DNA of 64,000 bases from Pachyseris speciosa (taxonomy: Eukaryota; Cnidaria; Anthozoa; Scleractinia; Pachyseridae), in contig JAEMWC010001578.1 in assembly GCA_016490735.1 (NCBI GenBank), positions 62,001 through 126,000 of the forward strand, given 5' to 3'. The position numbers were made by a program, and so were the translations under genes. Positions 23,880-32,133 of the stretch are shown here, piece after piece. Position 1 is the stretch's first letter. Each line of letters begins with the position of its first letter. The notes under the pieces were generated by a model that was not told the origin of the DNA, searched no databases, and was given only the letters and a program-made list of their open reading frames with translations.

Positions 23880-24220
23880 TTGTTTTCAACTATTGGTTTA
23901 ATATTCAACTTTAATTCAACCTTCAACACATCATTCAACATTCAACTATTTATTCAACATTCAACTAGTCATTCAACATTCAACACATCATTCAACATTC
24001 AACTATTCATTCAACATTCAACGCATCATTCAACATTCAACTATTGATTCAACATTCAACTATTGATTTAACATTCAACTATTGATTTAATATTCAACTA
24101 TTCATTCAACATTCAACGCATCATTCAACATTCAACTATTCATTCAACACATCATTCAACATTCAACTATTCATTCAACATTCAACGCATCATTCAACAT
24201 TCAACGAGTCATTCAACCGG
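23880..24220. repeat. ATTCAAC minisatellite, left arm of nested element 1
   Basis: An irregular array of ATTCAAC-based units of about 15-31 bp (ATTCAACATTCAACTATTC, CGCATC variants). The complement array lies at about 26300-26630 in the right arm. Confidence 0.9.
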
Positions 24221-25392
24221 TCAGTATAAAAGATAGATCGTGGACTGTGGACCCGGACTGCGGACTGCGGACTGGGCCGTAAAAGGAGGACTAGGAACCA
24301 AACGCGTACTGAATACAAAACACTGTGCAAAAGGTGGGTATGGACAAACCGTGGCGTAGGCCATGGTGTAGGCTATGGCCCACCCTATGGCCTACTGGTG
24401 GTCAATTTTTTAAAACTCGGTGTTTCGCACCGCGGGTTTATAGCGTGCTACTGGATTTGAAGATACACCAGGAAAATAATGTCCACAGCATCTACCAGTT
24501 GTTTTGAACTAGTTTAATGCGCAATTCCACTTTGCACAAGCTAGCTAGTCAACTGAAAATAAATGATGCATATAAGCCAACTAACCGTCATTCTTAACAA
24601 ATCAGATATAATGGAAAACGAGACTTAAACAGCAAACTTTCTCTATCGTATTGTTGATGTACTTTCAATTCTGTGAGGCGTAATCCCGTTTAAAACAGGC
24701 TATTTTAAAATTTTAACCGAGATGGTGTTACGTTTTTCAATATTTTTGCAATGCTTTCTAGTAAAATTATTTTCCTTTTCAGTGCAAAAAACACGAACAT
24801 ACTGTTTTCAATAACAGGGTCCTTTCTCTTGGATCGTTCGATTACACGAGGGAGGTATAATATGATTGGCTAAATATGATAAAAATGTCGGGAACCTCGC
24901 GTGACGGGTCTTCTTGCTAAGAAAAACAAAAAAAACTGAAATTGATACAGCTGTCAACAAAGTGCAAAACACTCGGTTCAGCATTGCTGGAAACCTGTGT
25001 AAACAACCTTCTCCGTCAATCTGTCATACCTACGACTCTCTTCTGTTCTCTCGGCGGCGTTTCGCTCAAATTTGCTAAGCAGACTCCTGGTAGAACTGAA
25101 TTCGGAATATTTTAGACCTTCAGTTCTTTTTAAATTAAATGTTTTCCAAAATTCCAAGACAATCACATCTCCTGAGGTATGTAAATTTTGGGAAAACTTC
25201 AACCAATCACTGTTCACCGTTCCCACGGTAATGCACGTGCATTTGATTCTTTTGATGCTGTCCCAAATTATGTTTCCTGTCGCAATTTCTGAAATGTTCT
25301 TTGAAGAAAACGACTGAGGAGAGAAAAAAAACCTTGGAGCTGAACTTACTTTCAATTTTTGTTGATCTATGTGCTCTGACCACCAGGCGTAA

Positions 25393-25721
25393 ATGCATAT
25401 GTCATCGGCTTCCCCGTGGGGTCGACTCCCCGGCTAACCAGGGGGGTTGTAAAATCAGTCAAGCAAACTTGAGGAATTTCCCCCGGGATTGGGGAATCTC
25501 TCAAGACAAAGCCCACTGGGTGAGGTGCCTCTCAGCTGAAAATCCCCGTGACGTCGTTTTCAAACTTGTGAATTTCCCCACCCCTAATCTGTGATGTAAA
25601 ACAATGTCAAGATTTTCCCCTACCCTCGGGCAAAGAATCACATCCATCTCCTTATTGGCCCCCACATGTCTCCCTGGTAGGCCCGGGGTCGACCCCACTG
25701 GGAAGCCAATGACATGTGCAT
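25393..25721. mobile_element. Palindrome-ended MITE, copy B
   Basis: Reverse-oriented relative of copy A at 15391. The ends are GTCATCGGCTTCCCCG and GGGAAGCCAATGACATG, and the interior matches in inverted order (CAAGATTTTCCCCTACCCT). It lies inside nested element 1, so it is the fourth level of nesting. Confidence 0.8.
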
Positions 25722-26299
25722 AAACTTTACACTGTCGACGGTTCCAACGACGGGAAAACATGAGGCCTTCAGTATTAAAATAATTACGTTTCATATCGTA
25801 AAGGCTACGCAGGTGTATTACATGCTTGGATGCTACACTATTTCAAGCTGGTTTGGATTCTTCAGTCATCGCGGGTTCACGCAAGCGACAGAAACTGGGA
25901 CCCAGTTCGCTGGATGATCTGCACGGAATAGGACCATAGCCTCTTGATAGCTGCCCGAAAGTTGTATTTATACGGCATTCTGGTTTTCCTGATTCCAATC
26001 TACCACGAGTCTGTTTAACACTGAAAATTTTGAGCGAACCGCCACCAAGAGAGTCGTTGGTATGACAGGGAGTGTTGATGGAAAACGTTCAGTTCACACA
26101 GGATGAACTGAGTGAAAAAAAAAACAAACAAACAAAAAAAAAAAACACGACCGTCGGGAGGCCATAGGGTGGGCCATGACTACACCCACCTTTTGCACAT
26201 TGTTTTGTACCTAGTCTGCAGCCTTCAGTCCTCATTCTATACTCAGTCTGCGTTTTATACCCAGTCCGCAGTCCACAGTCCATCTTTTATACTGACCGG

Positions 26300-26630
26300 T
26301 TGAATGACTCGTTGAATGTTGAATGATGCGTTGAATGTTGAATGAATAGTTGAATGTTGAATGATGTGTTAAATGTTGAATGAATAGTTGAATGTTGAAT
26401 GATGGGTTGAATGTTGAATGAATAGTTGAATATTAAGTCAATAGTTGAATGTTAAATCAATAGTTGAATGTTGAATCAATAGTTGAATGTTGAATGATGC
26501 GTTGAATGTTGAATGAATAGTTGAATGTTGAATGATGTGTTGAATGTTGAATGACTAGTTGAATGTTGAATAAATAGTTGAATGTTGAATGATGTGTTGA
26601 AGGTTGAATTAAAGTTGAATATTAAACCAA
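26300..26630. repeat. ATTCAAC minisatellite, right arm of nested element 1
   Basis: Complement of the array at 23880-24220 (GTTGAATGTTGAATGAATA units). The copy order differs slightly from the left arm. Confidence 0.9.
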
Positions 26631-27169
26631 TAGTTGAAAACAAAATACATAACTGAATATAAAATTAGATGAGTTGAATATTGCTACATTTGGCTTGCCA
26701 TACACATGTCGACAACAAAAGGTTATCTTCTTGAAATTTACGATTTGCAACGCAAGAAGCGTGACGCTTGAAGTTAAAAACATGAATTTCCACTTTGGAT
26801 AACCGAAACAAGTCATTTAAGATCTCTTTTTGAAGCTCTCAAAGCGAACTATTTCCATACATGTAAATCAAAGTTGGACGTGCTTTACGAAAAACGTTGA
26901 TGCATGGAAACTTTGCAGTGATTTTGCCGCCTTTATTTACATGTCAACAACAAAAGGATATCTTCACAACTTCACTACTTTGTTCTAGTCTTTTCAATTG
27001 GTTTCAAGGGCTTCCGTATGGAACGCCATAGTGGACAAAAGTGGTCGAGATTATTTTTAAGATCCAGTTCTCAGGGTGACAAGTCCAGATGTCATTCCAT
27101 CAAGCGAGATGCAAATCCACCCTTCGAGAATCTCATATCGATCTTGCGAGTTTCTTTCTTGTCGGTCGA

Positions 27170-27456
27170 GAGTTTTTTATCGGTCGAGAAATTTATTTGT
27201 CGGTCGAGAATTTTTTCGTCGGTCGAGAAATTTATTCGTCGGTCGAGAATTTTTTCGTCGGTCGAGAATTTTTTCGTCGGTCGAGAATTTTTTCGTCGGT
27301 CGAGAAATTTTTTGTCGGTCGAGAATTTTTTCGTCGGTCGAGAAATTTTCTGTCGGTCGAGAATTTTTTTGTCGGTCGAGAATTTTTTCGTCGGTTGAGA
27401 AATTTTTTGTCGGTCGAAAATTTTTTGTCGGTGCAGAATTTTTTCGTCGGTCGAGT
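27170..27456. repeat. GTCGGTCGAGAA minisatellite, left arm
   Basis: About fifteen units of 19-20 bp, GTCGGTCGAGAATTTTTTC, many with AAATTT variants. They end some 60 bp before the start codon at 27518. The complement array is at about 29535-29805. Confidence 0.95.
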
Positions 27457-27517
27457 TTGGCAGTTTACTGGTCAGGGGATGTTTTCGCGCCAAAATTTAT
27501 CACGTGGTATAAACAAG

Positions 27518-27796
27518 ATGGCTTCTAGTGATGGCAATTCTGCGCGAGAAATGCTCAGACAAATTCTGGGTAGAATCGGGGATTTATCCACCGCAATTGA
27601 CCAGCAGGGCTCGTCTTCAAGTAGAATAACAACCCCTCAGACAATGACATCGGTTGAAAGCGAAGTTCGTAGTGTATTTGGTGCTGGTCCACAAGGGCAT
27701 CAAGCGCCTACGGCTATGCCCGAAATGTCTCACATGCCCTCTTCATCTGCCAGCGCTTCCATCCCTTCGGTTGGTACTGTACGAGTCCGCAAATGA
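27518..27796 (+). CDS. Short open frame in the left arm of nested element 2
   Basis: The ATG in AACAAGATGG is a good Kozak context. The 92-residue product starts MASSDGNSAREMLRQILGRI, which predicts an amphipathic or coiled helix, followed by a Ser/Pro-rich tail. It has no family I recognise. The same start exists in the right arm (minus strand, 29478), so it is duplicated by the inverted repeat. It may be the truncated N-terminus of the element's lost protein, with the rest deleted. Confidence 0.4.
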   Translation: MASSDGNSAREMLRQILGRIGDLSTAIDQQGSSSSRITTPQTMTSVESEVRSVFGAGPQGHQAPTAMPEMSHMPSSSASASIPSVGTVRVRK

Positions 27797-27912
27797 TCCC
27801 AGGACCGCAAATGATCCCGGACCGCAAATGATCCCCAAATTGGACCGCAAATGATCCTGGACCGCAAATGATCCCCGTATTGCACCAAGTTGGACCGCAA
27901 ATGATCCCGAAC
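27785..27912. repeat. ACCGCAAATGATCCC array, left arm
   Basis: Six or so copies of (G)GACCGCAAATGATCCC with short spacers. The complement lies at 29098-29213. It marks the inner end of the inverted repeat. Confidence 0.9.
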
Positions 27913-28160
27913 AAAAAATTGGGAATGGCATGGATGGTGAAATGGTATGGATAGGGAATTGGCATGAATTGCGATTATTTTAATCAAAGCCTTAAATCAT
28001 GGCTCACAACTATCATCATCTGATTAATTTTAAAAAGGTAAACGTGGTCACATAATTTGTGCAACCGATGTGAAGCAGTCAATCAGTGCTATCACACCAG
28101 GATCCAAAGCTATCTCGTTTTTCCTTCCTTCTTTAGAGATCTTTGTGTTTGTTTTTATCT

Positions 28161-28352
28161 TTAGTAACTCCAAGAACGTTCACAAATGATACCAATGAAA
28201 TAAGAACAAGACAGTTTAGCCATATTTTCCGAACGCGTGGGAGTCACAGCTGACACGACGGTGACAAGTTTCGGATGATCTTTGACCCCTGCTCCGATTT
28301 CAACCACATCACCGCGTTTCTCGCCTGCCACAGGCCAGTCGGCTGATCCCAT
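28161..28352 (-). CDS. Possible orphan exon, unknown product
   Basis: The minus-strand frame reads ADWPVAGEKRGDVVEIGAGV and continues to ERSWSY before a stop, just after a TCACATTCATGGGATCAG stretch that could be an acceptor. It lies in the unique centre of nested element 2. Composition is protein-like, but I recognise no family, and it may be chance. Confidence 0.25.
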   Translation of the reverse strand: MGSADWPVAGEKRGDVVEIGAGVKDHPKLVTVVSAVTPTRSENMAKLSCSYFIGIICERSWSY

Positions 28353-28529
28353 GAATGTGAGAAAGAAACACTTCTATTATTCTGGGTACAATTTAAAATG
28401 AGAGTGCTCAGTGAACAAAAGACTTATTTCAAAAGATAACGAAATCAACTGCGGAATTTTTCAGTTATTTCTTTACGGGTATGCGTGTATTTTAATCCTC
28501 CGTTGTATTTGTGATTATACAATTGATAC

Positions 28530-28712
28530 TAGCCTGGGACCAGGCTCTGCAGTGGGGTTAAAGAGCGGAAAGAAGGAAACTGGCTGAAAAAAATCGGCGA
28601 GCGAAGCGAGCCGAGCAGGGGACTGGCGGCTCGCTTCGCTCGCCGATTTTTTTCGCCACGATCCTTCTTTTCGCTCCTTTAAAATCCCACTGCGGAGCCT
28701 GTTTCCAGGCTA
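28530..28712. mobile_element. 183-bp palindromic MITE (TAGCCTGG ends)
   Basis: Ends TAGCCTGG and CCAGGCTA. The arms pair along most of their length, with a centre of AAAAAAATCGGCGAGCGAAG and complement. It lies inside nested element 2. Confidence 0.85.
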
Positions 28713-29280
28713 ATTTATACATGCTCGATTTTCACTGAAATCGGGCACGTGCACCGAAGCGTTGATCATATACCCGCCAGCAATGAAATCTGATTAAGCA
28801 TGTTCTCGAACGTCCTGGGATGTACAACACAATAAACAGAAGACATGAAGCGAAACTCGCAGTCTAAGATCACAACAAGTGTCTTTGCAAAATCAATTAC
28901 TGTACTATGCAGCCGGCGTCCTGAAATCAACAAACAGACAGAACGTCACGCAAGATCACAGATTTTCCACTAAAAACGAAAAAAAAAAAATATTAATGAT
29001 AAAAATAAAAGGAACTATGGAATAATTCTCATAAAATGAAAAACATGTTTTGTTGTGTGTCATTTTTATATCAATCCATGCCATTCCTTATTTTTTGCTC
29101 GGGATCATTTGCGGTCCAATGTGGGGATCATTTGCGGTCCGGGTCATTTGCGGTCCATTTTGGGGATCATTTGCGGTCCGGGATCATTTGCGGTCCTGGG
29201 ATCATTTGCGGACCCGTACAGTACTACTCAAAGTGGTCCTTTATACACTATGAGAAGGAACTTCTCAAATTTCAGATCGG

Positions 29281-29478
29281 CTAACTATCGCTCTTCTCGG
29301 GGAGGAAAAAAAAAGGCTGCGACACCTTCAGGCTCCTTTTCACCGATGTCATTGTCTGAGGGGTTGTTATTCTACTTGAAGACGAGCCCTGCTGGTCAAT
29401 TGCGGTGGATAAATCCCCGATTCTACCCAGAATTTGTCTGAGCATTTCTCGCGCAGAATTGCCATCACTAGAAGCCAT
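29281..29478 (-). CDS. Short open frame in the right arm of nested element 2
   Basis: Mirror of the frame at 27518. The first 46 residues are identical (MASSDGNSAREM...), then it leaves the inverted repeat after TPQTMTSV and ends in an unrelated 20-residue tail. It shows that the arm's coding start is preserved in both copies. Function unknown. Confidence 0.35.
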   Translation of the reverse strand: MASSDGNSAREMLRQILGRIGDLSTAIDQQGSSSSRITTPQTMTSVKRSLKVSQPFFFLPEKSDS

Positions 29479-30133
29479 CTTGTTTATACCACGTAATAAA
29501 TTTTGGCGCGAAAACATCCCCTGACCAGTAAACTGCCAAACTCGACCGACGAAAAAATTCTGCACCGACAAAAAATTTTCGACCGACAAAAAATTTCTCA
29601 ACCGACGAAAAAATTCTCGACCGACAAAAAATTTCTCGACCGACGAAAAAATTCTCGACCGACGAAAAAATTTCTCGACCGACGAAAAAATTCTCGACCG
29701 ACGAAAAAATTCTCGACCGACGAATAAATTTCTCGACCGACGAAAAAATTCTCGACCGACAAATAAATTTCTCGACCGATAAAAAATTCTCGACCGACAA
29801 GAAAGAAACTCGCAAGATCGATATGAGATTCTCGAAGGGTGGATTTGCATCTCGCTTGATGGAATGACATCTGGACTTGTCACCCTGAGAACTGGATCTT
29901 AAAAATAATCTCGACCACTTTTGTCCACTATGGCGTTCCATCTTCCGGACTAAAATCTCACCTTTTTTAAAGACAGTGCAGCCGAACTTATTTGACGCTA
30001 CTTCGGTAATCCTCGAACACTACTCCGACTGACTCGAACTCAATGCCCAGAGGAATATAGTTGCGCCTTCAGGCAAGAAATACAGCAGTTTCACCCTTTT
30101 CGCAATGACACACTTAAATCGAGGTGAAGTTGT

Positions 30134-31911
30134 AATGCATTTGAAGTTACCAAGACGATAGTTACTTGGAGTATTTCTGCACAAGTTTTGATAATTAAAT
30201 CACCAAGCATTTTGTCGTAAACCCCTGAAGATCGCAACTCATTTGCCTTCGCTTGGATGTCTCTATCGTTGTCTTCCAACGGTAAGAACGCGAGCAGTTC
30301 TTCGTCCCCTTCTGCGATTTTGTCTGCAAACAGTTGACGCAACTGGAAGGTATCTTCATCTTCAGACTTAAGTAAACCCAAGCTTTTTAAATGTTCCTTA
30401 AATTTCTCATCTTTTCTGCTGATCCTAGCAATTTGCTTTGTTAAACTTCGAAAGGCGCAGTCGCCATCGCCAATTACCGTCTCTATTTCTAGTCCAAATA
30501 CGGCTAAATTTCGATTCAGTACGTCCACGTATCCCCTTAAAATACTGTCTTCCTCTTCTTTGTCAAATACCCTTGCAGCACTTATTACATCTGGCATATT
30601 AGCCAAGGACAAGAGATCAAGAATGTCCAATCCTCGACTGTAGTTTTTTTTTTCTAAGTTTGACACTACTTTGAATAAGTCATACGAAATGTCAAGAATT
30701 ATTTTAGAAACAAATTCAGTGTAGACATCGACTACGTTCTCTGGATTATCCCCATTTAAGATAAGGGGTTCAGGTGTGGTCTTTTTCTCTTGCTCAGTTG
30801 ACACATCTGTTATCGACGAAAATGGGAAGGAGTAATCCAACTCGCTTTTCCTTTGGCCAGTGCCGTCCATGTTTGCTTCTATTGGCACCGCACATCCTAC
30901 TTTTTTATTGCATTTGTGAGTTAATGGAGACATGCAGCTGCTATGATAGTGAAAAAGCACCGTCAAAATCGCTACAGCTAGTTCGACGCCAATTCTAGTT
31001 GCCCTAGTCAACATAGATCTGTTCAGCAACCTATGCAGTCGTTCGTTTTTTTCTGTACCAAATCCTGGAGGCAACTCTGACCAACAACCCTTCACAATAT
31101 GTTTTTTCAGTTTTTCTATTTCGGCCATCATTTCGTCTGTAAAAGGCGACAGTGTTAAAGTACTCCACCTGTTTATGAAACAGTTTAAGTTCTGGCTGAT
31201 CTTTTCGGGAGAGGGTGTTTCACGGAGACGCCTTTCCCCTTGATCGTTGTCTTGTCTAAATATCAACCCGAACTCTTTTTGAAATGATGCTGCTAAAGGA
31301 TGTTTATTATTACAAACCGTCTTACAAACTCGCTGACAGGCGTGGTATAAATCAAGCTTGACAGGGGTATTCTTGAATATAGACTGATACTTGTTTCGAA
31401 CTTTGCAACAGCCATCGACGCAAATGAGCTCAAGTTTCTTATTGGCCTTTTCTAGACGTAATTTATACTGTTGAAGGACGTCCCTTATTTCCTCGAATGC
31501 TGTTGTCTTTGTCAACCTCCAATCGACAACTTTCCCTTCCTCATTTAGTACGATGAATAAATTGTTGAATTGAGTCACGAATTTGTTGTCGTTTCCAGGT
31601 CTAACCATCCCTATGTTGTTACTAACCCTGAAGGTGTGGTCACACGAGATAGCAGATCCAGTGACCTTGTTCATTTCATTTTGATAAACCTTTTCTTTGG
31701 AATCGAAATCAATCATGAATATGCTCATGATATGATCGCTACTCGGAAACGAGTACAGTTCGTCCGCATAAAATTCCGATGGGTTATAAGGTTCTCCTAT
31801 CGCGTAACCTTCTTGGTTTGCAGAGTTGTAGATCATTCCACGCCGACAAAGATGACGGAGGTTAAGCTCTGCTATAGCTTCACTGATTTTCGCAAAGTTC
31901 ACTCCTCTCAC
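30134..31911 (-). pseudogene. Transposase gene, main exon: DDE core and first half of OTU
   Basis: The open frame of 606 codons (30091-31911, first codon GTG, so not a true start) belongs to the gene down to 30134, where the insertion begins. The candidate catalytic triad is D91 in SCDHTF, D166 in ICVDGCCK and E290 in GTEKNERLH, a spacing that fits an RNase H-fold transposase. Then comes a less conserved linker (about 330-460), then OTU motif GDGDCAFRSL (481-490) with the nucleophile C485. The OTU domain is cut after VTSNA and resumes at 22416. The gene is read from the right arm of the element. The DDE core looks intact, but the upstream frame is shifted. Confidence 0.8.
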
Positions 31912-32132
31912 ACAACGTTGGAATTAATGTAATCCAATACTGCAGCCGTGCAGCCGCTGCGAGTGAAAAGGAGAAATGGAAACATGTTCCTAATATGATT
32001 TGGTAAAGAAACCAAGATGTCATTAGAAGACGCTACAATTTTGTGTGGATGGCCTCTGATGTTGCATTTATATATGCGCTGCACAAGAAGAACGTTCCCA
32101 AACAAATAAAAAACGAGCCTTGGCGTTCTGTC
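31912..32132 (-). pseudogene. Transposase gene, N-terminal part, frameshifted
   Basis: It reads from an acceptor AACAGTTCAG (minus strand, ending 32133) as DRTPRLVFYLFGNVLL, then IYKCNIRGHPHKIVAS, LPNHIRNMFPFLLFTRSG and DYINSNVV before a stop. The main exon's RGVNFAKISEAIA follows in another frame, so one base has been lost (or two gained) near 31912. The N-terminal CNxxGH-type residues could belong to a zinc-binding fold. The TIR starts within two bases of this acceptor, so any upstream exon and promoter lie in the repeat. Confidence 0.7.
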
Positions 32133-32133
32133 C

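Larger units (their letters stand above)
23821..26702. mobile_element. Nested long-TIR element 1 (TATGGC ends)
   Basis: 2,882 bp, tips TATGGCAAGCCAAATGTAGC and exact complement, flanked by CACATG on both sides (23815-23820 and 26703-26708), a 6-bp target duplication. The arms are filled with ATTCAACATTCAACTATTC-type minisatellite and a further shared block reaching about 24400 and 26150. No transposase is seen. It holds a MITE at 25393-25721. It is presumably non-autonomous. Confidence 0.9.
23429..26968. repeat. Three-unit 235-bp tandem repeat, split by an insertion
   Basis: Units start at TTTCCACTTTGGATAAC: unit 1 at 23429-23663, unit 2 at 23664-23820 continued at 26709-26786, unit 3 from 26787 to about 26965. 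Unit 2 comes out at 157 + 78 = 235 bp, exactly the length of unit 1, when the nested element and one target-site copy are left out. This confirms the boundaries of that element. Confidence 0.85.
27017..29941. mobile_element. Nested long-TIR element 2 (TATGGA ends)
   Basis: 2,925 bp. Tips are TATGGAACGCCATAGTGGAC and its complement, the right tip lacking the final base. It is flanked by CTTCCG (27011-27016 and 29942-29947), again a 6-bp duplication. Each arm has a GTCGGTCGAGAATTTTTTC minisatellite, then an ATG-started open frame, then an ACCGCAAATGATCCC array. It shares the TATGG tip, duplication length, size and minisatellite-in-TIR plan with nested element 1, but the internal sequence is different. 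No transposase is seen. Confidence 0.9.
22417..30133. mobile_element. 7.7-kb TIR element inserted in the OTU domain
   Basis: The ends form a 26-bp inverted repeat with 24 matches: ACAACTTCAC at each outer end and GATTTAAGTGTGT at each inner end. Removing 22417-30133 joins ..VTSNA to FMESVPWLL in one frame, so the segment looks like an insertion and not an original intron. No clear target duplication is seen. Its own sequence, without the two nested elements, is about 1.9 kb. It includes a three-unit tandem repeat and a stretch near 22685-22770 resembling retroelement ends. No transposase is evident. Confidence 0.75.

Noticed and set aside
27092..27493. Long frames over the GTCGGTCGAGAA array (both strands)
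   Set aside because: Open only because the 19-20-bp unit lacks stops; no conserved composition beyond the repeat.
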